DNA from: Deltaproteobacteria bacterium
GTDB taxonomy: Bacteria > Myxococcota_A > UBA9160 > UBA4427
Assembly (NCBI GenBank): GCA_029261835.1
Contig: JAJDAO010000055.1
Coordinates: forward strand, 1 to 64,000
Length of the DNA: 64,000 nt
Direction of reading: 5' to 3'
Numbering within the stretch: position 1 is the stretch's first letter; each line of letters starts with the position of its first letter. The notes beneath the pieces are model-generated. The model worked only from the letters and a program-made list of their open reading frames with translations. It had not been told where the DNA came from and did not search any database. Of the stretch, positions 8,497-15,434 are shown in pieces. The position numbers and the translations under genes were made by a program.

Positions 8497-9024
8497 TCAC
8501 TTGACCCTGTGCGCCGGTTCCAGCACCACGAGCCATGTTCGCCTTTCTCCGACGTCAATCCCGGTTCCTACCAATCGACCGTTCTCATCGATCGTGCAAG
8601 TCAGCTCGTCAGCGGCCCACATCCCCTTGTATTCGGGTGCGATCCGACCCGACATCATGACGCCGTCGCCTTCCCAGGCGATCTCAGAGCCCTGCACAGC
8701 TTCAATGACAACCGCGGTAGCACGGCGCCATTCAATTAGCGTCCGACCTTCGAGTGGCTCGCTTGGTCCGCGGAACTCGATGACGAGCTCACCGCTAATG
8801 AGCGATCCGTCACCCTCGTCCCAGGTGACATGGTCCCACCAGCCCGTCAACCGTCGTTCCGCTTCCTGGTCGGCCGCCATCCCTTCTTCACGACCATCGC
8901 GCGCTCGAAAGAGTCGTACGACTCGCGAGAATCCGGCCGAGTCGAGGATTGCATGACTTCTCTGGTCGAGTCGCAACTCCCTATGGCTCCGCGCTTTCCG
9001 GGTACGACGTGAGCCCTGGTCCAA
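8497..9024 (-). CDS. Tandem paralogue 1: small beta-rich protein (up to 175 aa)
   Basis: One of three tandem paralogues. The conserved core runs from ERRLTGWWDHVTW through GELVIEF, IEWRRATAVVIEAVQGSEI, MSGRIAPEYKG and DELTCTIDENGRLVGTG to the C-terminal VVLEPAHR. The alternating strands and spaced Gly residues suggest a small lipocalin-like barrel, but I cannot assign a family. The start is uncertain. The N-terminal segment (LDQRSHAILDSAGFSRVVRL) is conserved among the copies and so probably translated. An internal ATG (MAADQE) is the alternative. It lies at the end of the ubiquitin-like operon and converges on the caspase operon, 57 bp away. Confidence 0.65.
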   Translation of the reverse strand: MDQGSRRTRKARSHRELRLDQRSHAILDSAGFSRVVRLFRARDGREEGMAADQEAERRLTGWWDHVTWDEGDGSLISGELVIEFRGPSEPLEGRTLIEWRRATAVVIEAVQGSEIAWEGDGVMMSGRIAPEYKGMWAADELTCTIDENGRLVGTGIDVGERRTWLVVLEPAHRVK

Positions 9025-9030
9025 AGAACG

Positions 9031-9558
9031 CTAGCTCCCGTGCACTGGCTCCAGCACGATGAGGTTTGTTCGGACTCCTCGGGCGTCAATCCCGCGTCCC
9101 ACCAGTCGACGGTTCTCATCAATCGTGCAAGTGAACTCGTCGGGGATCCATTGCCCTTCATACTCGGGGGGGATCCGTCCCGAGAGTCTGACGGACTCGC
9201 CGTCCCAGACGATCTCAAATTCTTGAACGATCGCAACCACAACCCCGTTGGAGTGGCGCCATTCGATTCGCATCTGTCCTTCGAGGGGCTCGTGTGGCTC
9301 GGGATATTCGACGACGAAATCGCCACGAGCGAGCGCCCCCTCGCAGTCGCACTCCAAGGTGACGAGGTCCCACTGGCCCGTCAACCGTTGTTCCGTTTCC
9401 TGGTCGGCGTGCTCGTGTTCGGCCGCCATCCTTTCTTCACGGCCATTGCGCGCTCCAAGGAGTCGTACGACTCGTGAGAATCCGGCCGAGTTGAGGATTG
9501 CAAGGCTTCTCTGGTCGAGTCGCAACTCTCTAATGCCCCCTGCGTACTTCGGGTTCAA
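9031..9558 (-). CDS. Tandem paralogue 2: small beta-rich protein (up to 175 aa)
   Basis: Same architecture as its neighbours: RELRLDQRSLAILNSAGFSR, then QRLTGQWDLVT, IEWRHSNGVVVAIVQEFEIV, LSGRIPPEYEGQW, DEFTCTIDENRRLVG and VLEPVHGS. It shares a 107-bp stretch with a single mismatch with paralogue 3, evidence of recent duplication or gene conversion. The run of seven G at 9166-9172 keeps the frame open here. The equivalent run in paralogue 3 has eight. Function unknown. Confidence 0.65.
   Translation of the reverse strand: MNPKYAGGIRELRLDQRSLAILNSAGFSRVVRLLGARNGREERMAAEHEHADQETEQRLTGQWDLVTLECDCEGALARGDFVVEYPEPHEPLEGQMRIEWRHSNGVVVAIVQEFEIVWDGESVRLSGRIPPEYEGQWIPDEFTCTIDENRRLVGRGIDARGVRTNLIVLEPVHGS
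9211..9317. repeat. 107-bp near-identical duplication, copy A
   Basis: Matches 9763-9869 at 106 of 107 positions by eye (single g/t difference). It lies within tandem paralogues 2 and 3, while flanking codons differ more, so the block looks like recent gene conversion. Confidence 0.8.
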
Positions 9559-9581
9559 TGTGCGCCCTCGTCGAAAGAACG

Positions 9582-10083
9582 CTAGCTCCCGTGCGTTGGC
9601 TCCAGCACCAAGAACGTTGTTCGGCTTCCTGCCGCGTCAACCCCGGTTCCTACCAATCGACGGTTCGCGTCGACCGTGCAAGTGAGTTCGTCTGGGATCC
9701 ACTCGTCTTCGTAGTCGGGGGGGGATCCGACCGGACAGCTTGACGCTCTCGCCCTCCGCGGTGATCTCAAATTCTTGAACGATCTCAACCACAACCCCGT
9801 TGGAGTGGCGCCATTCGATTCGCATCTGTCCTTCGAGGGGCTCGTGTGGCTCGGGATATTCGACGACGAGCTCGCCACAAACGAGCGATCCGTCACAATC
9901 AATGTCCCAGTCCCATGTGACGAGGGTCCAGTTACCAATCAAGCGTCGCTCCGCCTCTAGGTCGCTCTGCTCCTGTTCGTCGGCCATCTCGTCTTGACGA
10001 CCGCTTCGCCCTCTAAAGAGGCGGGCGACTCGTGCGAATCCGGCTGCGTCGAGGATCGCGAGGCTTCTCTCGTCGGGTCGCAA
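9582..10083 (-). pseudogene. Tandem paralogue 3, frameshifted in a G8/C8 run
   Basis: The frame from about 10083 reads LRPDERSLAILDAAGFARVA, RRLIGNWTLVTWD, IEWRHSNGVVVEIVQ and LSGRIPP. It then shifts, and the remainder (DYEDEWIPDELTCTVDANRR and VLEPTHGS) continues in the next frame to 9582. The break is at eight G on the plus strand (9717-9724). The intact paralogue has seven there. This may be a true mutation, slippage-based phase variation or a base-calling error. With one base fewer the gene would encode a full paralogue whose N-terminus reaches nearly to the ClpS-like gene at 10121. Confidence 0.65.
9763..9869. repeat. 107-bp near-identical duplication, copy B
   Basis: Partner of 9211-9317, within tandem paralogue 3. 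Confidence 0.8.
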
Positions 10084-10120
10084 GCTTCTATGCCCCCCTG
10101 CATCGGGTACGATGGAAGCC

Positions 10121-10435
10121 CTAGTCGAGCATCTCGCCGGCCCTTCGATGGGGCGAATCTGCAGAGACCGTGAGCCCCCGCTCTTTCAGCTCCGTCCGCA
10201 CCCGCTCGGCATCCTCTTCGAGCCCAACGAACACGACCTGGCTTCCCGTGAAGTGCGCGTTCAGCATCAAGCGAATCGCGCGCTCGTGGGGCAAATCGCA
10301 GATCTCACGCAACGATCGGATGACGAGGTCCATGGAAATCTCATCGTTGTAGATCGAGACCTTTTGGAGCGGCTCCTCGAGCCGCTGGTCCTGATCTCGG
10401 ATCGGGTCGATCGCGCGTCTCTCTCGTTCCGGCAC
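10121..10435 (-). CDS. ClpS-like N-degron adaptor homologue (104 aa)
   Basis: Small protein with a ClpS core. VSIYNDEISMDLVIRSLREI is followed by PHERAIRLMLNAHFTGSQVV and a helix AERVRTELKERGL. In ClpS the residues that hold the N-terminal amino acid of a substrate are an Asn-Asp pair, a downstream Met and the His of the AxH motif. All are present here (Asn30, Asp31, Met35, His61), so the pocket looks functional. Known ClpS delivers N-degron substrates to ClpAP and is normally encoded beside clpA. Here it follows the JAMM peptidase in a ubiquitin-like operon and no ClpA is visible. The GTG at 10435 (GAGG five bases upstream) is preferred over the TTG at 10438. Confidence 0.8.
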   Translation of the reverse strand: MPERERRAIDPIRDQDQRLEEPLQKVSIYNDEISMDLVIRSLREICDLPHERAIRLMLNAHFTGSQVVFVGLEEDAERVRTELKERGLTVSADSPHRRAGEMLD

Positions 10436-10503
10436 CAAGACCTCAGTTCAGTGTTCACGCTGTCCTTGCTTCGTTGGACGCCGGGCGCACTTGCCCAGTG
10501 TCT

Positions 10504-12243
10504 TCAGTAGTTGCCAGCCAAGAGATCATACGACAACCCCTTGGCCCGGTGGTACCAGTGGGGCTCGAGCTCGCCCGTCTTGGCCATGAGTACCAGCCGA
10601 TCTCCAATGTGCAAGAACACGCGGCCCGTCGCATCAACCGACAGCCCGTGCAGCATGTGGCGATCTTCGTACTGCGCACCTTGGAGATAGTGCCGAACCA
10701 GTGCGAGGGTATCGGGAGACAGCTCCACGAGTTGGCCGTGCTCCCCGTCATCGAGAAGGATGAAGAGGCTCGCCGACGAACTCGCCGACGACTTCAGTGA
10801 CCAGGCCTGCATGTACTCCGGCAAGCTCAGTGATGCGCGAACCGCCCCGTCCTCATCGATGACGGAAAGGAGCGTTGACTCCTTCGTCGCGATCAAAGAG
10901 CAACCCAGTACCCCGCCGCGAATGAAGCAGGCCTGGTCGATGTCAGCGTAGTCGCTGAGGATCGGATCTCCTCTGAGGTCGAAGCTGCTTGCGTCTTGCG
11001 CCGTCAACCCCTCCTCCGCTCTGTAGATCCGGTTCCCATACCACACGTAGAAGTCGTTGCCACGGCACTCGATCGATCGGATGTCGCCGCCGGAATGGAG
11101 GACAGTGAGTGAATGCACGGACTCGGGTCCGTCGCCGGATTCCTTGCGCGCCTGCTTGTTCAGAAAGCCGCGGCCAATGTTCAAGATCACCTGCCCGAGG
11201 CCCATGAGGATTCCATCGGTGTAGCTGGCGATGGCTTTGATGGGCGCGTCTGCTTTCGTTTCGAGTGGCTGCACGCGATTGAGCTTGAAGTCGACGATCT
11301 GATACGCGGTCTTCCCGAGCGTGGCCCCAACACAGAAGTCACCGACCACCGCCGATTCCACTCCGAGGTGCTCCGTTGATACGCACAGGTCAACTGCGTT
11401 CTCGAGAAAGTCGCACCGGTTGAGGCGCTCGAGAATCGTGTCCGTGTCATCGGACATGGCGGGCATCGACACCAGCTGCCTTGAGAAGTGGACAATCTGA
11501 CGATAGGCCGCAGCCAGAGCTGATGCATCGAGCTCGAGGGCGTCCGCGTCGACCTGGAAGGCTTGCGCGAGGCCGCCACCGTCGGGCAGGCCGAGGTCGG
11601 TATCGAGCACGGGCGCGAGACTCTCGAGCTTGACAAATGAATCGCCGCGCGCGTGGCTCATCGAGCGGAGCAGCCGCCGGGTCTGGTTCCTCCAGGATGG
11701 CGCATGCGTCATCTGGATGTTGTACTCAGGGATGTCGATGAGCTTTCCGTCTTCCATCCGCCAGAATCCCACCGGCATGCCGAGTTCGCCGCCTCCTACG
11801 ACCGCGCTCACGTACCACGAGTCTGCGAAGTGACCGCTGTGCAAGCGCTGGTCGAAGGTCGACATGAACGGATCGCCGATTCCGCAGTGTGAGTGGTACC
11901 AGCCAACTGGATAGACGTCCTTTGCCTCGCGGAGCTCGGAACGCAGCTTGAGAATCGCGCCGACGTCGAAGTCGAAGTGGATCGAGCTGGCATCCTGGCT
12001 CGTCAAGGGCCGATAGTCTTCGACCAAAACGACCGTCGTCCCGCCCTCGGAAAACCGGTTGCCCAGCAGGACGCCGCCGATTTCGCAGTCGGGTTGGCTG
12101 TAGGCCTTCTCGCGGATTCCGATCAACACTCGGTCCGTGACGTAGAGAACGAAGGACGAGGATCTGTCCTTCACGAACTCGGGGATCGGCTCCTCTCGAT
12201 CCTTGGGGAGACTTCGCTTCCTCGCAACGAGTTCTTCGTCCAT
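10504..12243 (-). CDS. JAMM/JAB metallopeptidase with C-terminal propeller-like region (579 aa)
   Basis: Zinc isopeptidase of the JAB/MPN fold. Residues 30-175 carry the general base in CEIGGVLLGN (Glu54) and the metal site GWYHSHCGIGDPFMSTFDQR (His117, His119, Asp131). The spacing between the second His and Ser is one residue longer than the textbook motif. In ubiquitin-like operons such enzymes trim the modifier precursor and remove it from targets. The adjacent modifier has three residues after its GG, so a processing enzyme is needed. Residues about 200-320 are helical. Residues 350-579 contain repeated strand pairs (DIRSIECRGNDFYVWYGNRI, GRVFLHIGDRLVLMAKTGEL) that suggest a beta-propeller, an uncommon fusion that could bind substrates. 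The ATG at 12243 has GGAG upstream. Confidence 0.88.
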   Translation of the reverse strand: MDEELVARKRSLPKDREEPIPEFVKDRSSSFVLYVTDRVLIGIREKAYSQPDCEIGGVLLGNRFSEGGTTVVLVEDYRPLTSQDASSIHFDFDVGAILKLRSELREAKDVYPVGWYHSHCGIGDPFMSTFDQRLHSGHFADSWYVSAVVGGGELGMPVGFWRMEDGKLIDIPEYNIQMTHAPSWRNQTRRLLRSMSHARGDSFVKLESLAPVLDTDLGLPDGGGLAQAFQVDADALELDASALAAAYRQIVHFSRQLVSMPAMSDDTDTILERLNRCDFLENAVDLCVSTEHLGVESAVVGDFCVGATLGKTAYQIVDFKLNRVQPLETKADAPIKAIASYTDGILMGLGQVILNIGRGFLNKQARKESGDGPESVHSLTVLHSGGDIRSIECRGNDFYVWYGNRIYRAEEGLTAQDASSFDLRGDPILSDYADIDQACFIRGGVLGCSLIATKESTLLSVIDEDGAVRASLSLPEYMQAWSLKSSASSSASLFILLDDGEHGQLVELSPDTLALVRHYLQGAQYEDRHMLHGLSVDATGRVFLHIGDRLVLMAKTGELEPHWYHRAKGLSYDLLAGNY

Positions 12244-12307
12244 GAGTTCTCCAGGAGACTTCCGTCTCGGCGCGGGGTCAACAGGCGGAGGGCTGTTCCG
12301 CCACGGA

Positions 12308-12592
12308 TCAGTGCTCGAAACCGCCGGCCCGAGCCTCGTGGACCAGCGTCAGGGTATGGCCGTCCTGCACGCCGGCCTGGCCCAGCGTCTCAGATGGCGT
12401 GAGGTTCCGCCCCTCTTCGACCCAGAGCAGGCGATGGTTCAAGGGGTTTCCCTCATCGTCTCGAGATCGCTCATTGATCGCCTCGAGGAGCTTTGGGATG
12501 ATGCGATCCACCGGGCGATCCGGAGGAAGCGGCACGTCCCATTCATCCGTTCCGAACGTGGTCGTGACGACAACGTTGATCTGTTCGGTCAT
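12308..12592 (-). CDS. Ubiquitin-like modifier with GG plus three-residue tail (94 aa)
   Basis: Beta-grasp ubiquitin-like protein. Strand 1 is INVVVTTTF, the helix is VDRIIPKLLEAI, and the C-terminal half LLWVEEGRNLTPSETLGQAG then VQDGHTLTLVHEA matches the end of ubiquitin and EsaB/YukD-type folds. The chain ends ARAGGFEH: Gly90-Gly91 followed by Phe-Glu-His. Removing the last three residues would expose a diglycine end ready for E1 adenylation. EsaB/YukD proteins of type VII secretion share the fold but lack this context. E1, E2, RING-like and JAMM genes all lie within 3.2 kb on the same strand, so I call it the modifier of this pathway. The ATG has AAAGGGG upstream. Confidence 0.85.
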   Translation of the reverse strand: MTEQINVVVTTTFGTDEWDVPLPPDRPVDRIIPKLLEAINERSRDDEGNPLNHRLLWVEEGRNLTPSETLGQAGVQDGHTLTLVHEARAGGFEH

Positions 12593-12637
12593 TGCCGACC
12601 CCTTTCTGTTTGCGAGTTCAGTCCTATCGGCACCGAG

Positions 12638-13168
12638 TTAGGAAATGAGGTTCGCTTCCATTTCGAAATCATCGAGGTCACTCGTGCGCCGATCGGTCCC
12701 AAGGCTGTGCTCGCCGAGCTCTGCGGCGCTTACCCCGTCCACGAGCTTAGCGACGGAGGGGCTGGCCACCAGCGTGCTGAGTTCGAACACGCTCTGACCT
12801 GCGAGCTTGGTCCCGTTCTCCAGGTAGCTCGTGAACACCTCCTCGGACAGATGGTTCGCCGGGATATCGATTTGCAGCAGGACTGATCGATCGGCGATGA
12901 CGTACTGAAAGAGATGCACTTCGCGATTGAGCTGGTTGAGGAAGAGAAGGATGGGCCGAATGTTCTCGGCGCCGAATCCGGCGAGAAGGTAGAAGTGGAT
13001 ACTGACCCAGTGTCGCGACTTCACGACCTCTAGCCGGAGATTGTGGATGCGGCCGTGTGGTGTTCGCACGGCCACGCCGGTGATCACGGTGTCGTCGTCG
13101 TAGCGCCGGTATTTCCAACCGATCGAATCGAAGTAGCCTTCGATGGTTGCGATGTTGACCCTCGGCAT
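12638..13168 (-). CDS. YbjN-like protein in the ubiquitin-like operon (176 aa)
   Basis: Residues 1-150 fit the YbjN / type III secretion chaperone-like fold. An N-terminal helix (IATIEGYFDSIGWKY) and paired strands lead to a helix with LLFLNQLNREVHLFQYVIAD and the strand SVLLQIDIPANHLSEEVFTS. The tail is acidic. Proteins of this fold are often small chaperones or peptide binders. The ATG at 13168 sits four bases after the E2 stop with GAGG upstream, so it is translated with the E2. Its role in conjugation (chaperone, adaptor or target) is unknown. Confidence 0.6.
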   Translation of the reverse strand: MPRVNIATIEGYFDSIGWKYRRYDDDTVITGVAVRTPHGRIHNLRLEVVKSRHWVSIHFYLLAGFGAENIRPILLFLNQLNREVHLFQYVIADRSVLLQIDIPANHLSEEVFTSYLENGTKLAGQSVFELSTLVASPSVAKLVDGVSAAELGEHSLGTDRRTSDLDDFEMEANLIS

Positions 13169-13171
13169 CGC

Positions 13172-13681
13172 CTACCTCGCCCTGATCGACGCCGAGATCT
13201 TGAAATCGTCTTCCACTGCAGGCCGCGAGTCTATGGGAAAGCGGTCCGGATTCGACATCGCTTGCCCGGCAACCCACACGGCGGCGTCAGCGTTGAGAGG
13301 ATCACCCACATTGAAGGCCTGGTACTGGACCATCTTGCAGAGCTCCTTTGTGATTTCGGCGAGACTCGACCCACCGAACCAGTGGTCACCCAGGCACACG
13401 GACTCGCCCTTGAAGTTCGGATGGAAGATTGGTGTACGCCAGACGACCTTGGGTGATGACAATGGGAAGGTGGGCTCGAGGAGAATCGTGCACGCATGCG
13501 AGTTGGTCTCCACGATCTCGCCACCCGCTTCCTTCAATCCGATGCACCGGAAGTGTGCGTCGTACTGGGTAGGAGCCCGCCCCTCGAACTCGATCTCGAT
13601 CAGGCGACTCTTGTCGGCGAGGGCGACCATCCCTCTGCGTTCGCTTCGCAAGCGCTTTATTCGCGGTGAGAGCTCTTCCAT
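13172..13681 (-). CDS. E2-like ubiquitin-conjugating (UBC) protein (169 aa)
   Basis: UBC-fold protein resembling eukaryotic E2s closely. An N-terminal helix (SPRIKRLRSERRGMVAL) and strands lead to FPLSSPKVVWRTPIFHPNF, then ESVCLGDHW and a crossover helix (LAEITKELCKMVQYQAFNVG) with DPLNADAAVW. Cys96 is the catalytic position, and the HPN tripeptide (87-89) that orients the thioester in eukaryotic E2s is conserved seven residues before it. It should take the modifier from the E1 just upstream and pass it to a target or to the RING-like partner. The ATG at 13681 has a strong AAGGAG seven bases upstream. A longer frame upstream overlaps the E1 and is rejected. Confidence 0.92.
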   Translation of the reverse strand: MEELSPRIKRLRSERRGMVALADKSRLIEIEFEGRAPTQYDAHFRCIGLKEAGGEIVETNSHACTILLEPTFPLSSPKVVWRTPIFHPNFKGESVCLGDHWFGGSSLAEITKELCKMVQYQAFNVGDPLNADAAVWVAGQAMSNPDRFPIDSRPAVEDDFKISASIRAR

Positions 13682-13691
13682 AGCGACTCCT

Positions 13692-14840
13692 TCAGATCCC
13701 AATTCCCTCGACGACAGCATGCCGCTCCATCGCGTCCGCGAGAACGACGGTCACGAGATCGCCCTCCGGCCAACCTGCCTCCGCGGGCCTCGTTCCGATC
13801 CAGTCGTCCTTCCGGTGGATCCCATTGACCAAGCGGAGATCGGTTTGTTTACCGCATCGTGTGCATGGGGACGGCTGTTCTGGCTCCGTCGGTCGCTCTG
13901 ATTGCACGGTCGCTTGGATCATGGAGCAGTGGTCGTTCGTGCACGAGATCAGACGCACCGAGCGCCAGAAGTGAAGTCGTACGTCACAGCGAAACTCCGC
14001 TTCCAGGCGTGCGAGGGACTCTTCCCAGCTCGCGCGACCGTTGATGGCGACGGCCTCGGAGACATCGACCTCGAGCGAGTGGCGAAGGCAATCTCTCGGC
14101 CTCGTCAGCTTCGAGGAGACGAGTCGATTCGAGTGGAGGTTGAAGCGAACTTCCCGACCCGCCCACGGCTCGCCTGTGCTCATCTTCCCGTCGGAAGCAT
14201 TGAGTCGCCTGAGCGCCTCCTGCACGGCCCAAGCCCCGGTTATCGAGGCGAGAATGGGCGTCGTCGGTACGCCGCCTTGGCGCTCGACGAACTGTGCGAA
14301 CGCAGGACACGACAGCATCCTCCCCGCGTCCGCCAGATCGGCCTCCGTCAAGCCACAGGCGTAGCAGGGCCCCGTGCGGGGCTCGAAGGTCTGGATCACG
14401 CCCTCCCATTCCGAAAGCCCCGCATCGACGAGGGGTGTGCCCGAGAGGGCGGCGACCTGGTTCATGAAGAGCCGTGCGGCCAGGTTGTCAAGACAGCCGA
14501 TGAGGACGTCGCTGCGCAGAGCGAGGCCCACCGTCAACACATCGCGAACGTCTCTCTCCAGAGGAACGATCTCGCAGTCCGGATTCAACGCGGAGATCGC
14601 GTCCGCCATCGTATCGACCTTGGATCGCCCGATATCGCCTTCACGGAACAGAACGGACCGAGTGAGATTGGAGGATTCGATCTGATCGAAATCGACCAAG
14701 TAGAGCTTTCCCCACCCGAGCAGTGCGAAGTTCTTGACGACTTCGTTGCCTAGCGCACCCGCACCGACGACGACCGCCGTGGCAGACTGCACCTTCTCGG
14801 CGGAGAACCAGCTCAGCTGCTCGAGTCGTGAGTAGTCCAC
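13692..14840 (-). CDS. E1-like ThiF-domain activating enzyme (382 aa)
   Basis: ThiF/MoeB/E1 adenylation enzyme. The Rossmann motif is ATAVVVGAGALGNEVVKNFA (GxGxxG 26-31), followed by LYLVDFDQIESSNLTRS (Asp50, Asn58, Arg61), Lys74 and IGCLDNLAAR (Asp118). CYAC (159, 162) with C-x2-H at 251-254 form a likely structural zinc site. Cys178 in MLSCPAF aligns with the acceptor Cys of MoeB. After about 285 there is an extra domain with C-x2-C (326-329) and a mixed fold, possibly for E2 docking. The GTG at 14840 shares its G with the TAG of the RING-like gene (TAGTG), showing tight coupling. A longer frame upstream overlaps that gene and lacks E1 features. Confidence 0.92.
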   Translation of the reverse strand: MDYSRLEQLSWFSAEKVQSATAVVVGAGALGNEVVKNFALLGWGKLYLVDFDQIESSNLTRSVLFREGDIGRSKVDTMADAISALNPDCEIVPLERDVRDVLTVGLALRSDVLIGCLDNLAARLFMNQVAALSGTPLVDAGLSEWEGVIQTFEPRTGPCYACGLTEADLADAGRMLSCPAFAQFVERQGGVPTTPILASITGAWAVQEALRRLNASDGKMSTGEPWAGREVRFNLHSNRLVSSKLTRPRDCLRHSLEVDVSEAVAINGRASWEESLARLEAEFRCDVRLHFWRSVRLISCTNDHCSMIQATVQSERPTEPEQPSPCTRCGKQTDLRLVNGIHRKDDWIGTRPAEAGWPEGDLVTVVLADAMERHAVVEGIGI

Positions 14841-15409
14841 TAGGGAGAGATCTCGATCGACTTGCTGTAGTGGGGCTTGCGAGGGGAATAGCTGCAGTTG
14901 CGCGTCAAGCAGCGCTCTCCGATGAGCTCGCCCCAACAGGCCGGGCAGTATCCCTCCCCGCACCAGGGACACCGAATCACGATCGATCCCTCGGCGTGCT
15001 CTTGGTTGCAGAAGGCGCACTTCCGACTCAAGAGGCGACTCCCTTCGGTAATCTTCAGCGTGTAGATCTCCTGGAATCGACCCGTCTCGCCTCCGAACGT
15101 AAGGGCTTGTCCGTCGATCAGCATCGAGAGCGAAGAGACCGGCTTCTCCTCGATGGAGAGAGCGATGCCGGCCGGCAAGACGCCACACACGCCCGATTCG
15201 GCCCGGAACACCCACATCCCGTCGCGCGCCCCGTACGTCGCGCCCTCCGTCGGTGGCCACGGCGAAATCGCCGAACAGAAGAAGTGCTCTCCGCGCTGGG
15301 GCATTTGGATTCCCCACTCGTCAAAGTGGATCCTCGGATTCGTCGGAGACGAAGGTGCCTTCGAGGTGAGATCGCTCACTGGGCTCGGCTCCAGTGACTC
15401 TCGCGCCAC
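14840..15409 (-). CDS. RING-like eight-cysteine protein, E3 candidate (189 aa)
   Basis: The C-terminal third has eight cysteines in four pairs: Cys131/134, 147/150, 155/158 and 167/172 (CAFCNQEHAEGSIVIRCPWC, then CPAC and CLTRNC). That is a two-zinc RING or treble-clef pattern. Prokaryotic RING families have been described beside E1/E2/ubiquitin-like genes and proposed as E3s. The first 120 residues form a separate strand-rich domain with no match I know (GEHFFCSAISPWPP, YGARDGMWVFRAESGVCGVL), which could recognise targets. The GTG at 15409 is the first usable start, and the stop overlaps the E1 start. The alternative is an ordinary zinc ribbon with no ligase role. The location argues for E3. 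Confidence 0.75.
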   Translation of the reverse strand: MARESLEPSPVSDLTSKAPSSPTNPRIHFDEWGIQMPQRGEHFFCSAISPWPPTEGATYGARDGMWVFRAESGVCGVLPAGIALSIEEKPVSSLSMLIDGQALTFGGETGRFQEIYTLKITEGSRLLSRKCAFCNQEHAEGSIVIRCPWCGEGYCPACWGELIGERCLTRNCSYSPRKPHYSKSIEISP

Positions 15410-15434
15410 ATGCCTGCAATCGACCCGGTCGTCG

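Noticed and set aside
12308..12592. UBL as an EsaB/YukD type VII secretion component
   Set aside because: The fold is similar, but no FtsK/SpoIIIE ATPase, WXG100 or EccD-like genes are near, and E1/E2/JAMM genes are.
14843..15317. Longer E1 reading frame beginning at 15317
   Set aside because: Its first 159 codons translate to Arg/Pro-rich sequence with no E1 features and overlap the RING-like gene in another frame. The GTG at 14840 sits exactly at the start of E1 similarity.
15318..15409. Idea that the RING-like gene is a frame shadow of E1
   Set aside because: The cysteine pattern is ordered, the start and stop fit the flanking genes, and the longer E1 frame over it is not protein-like.
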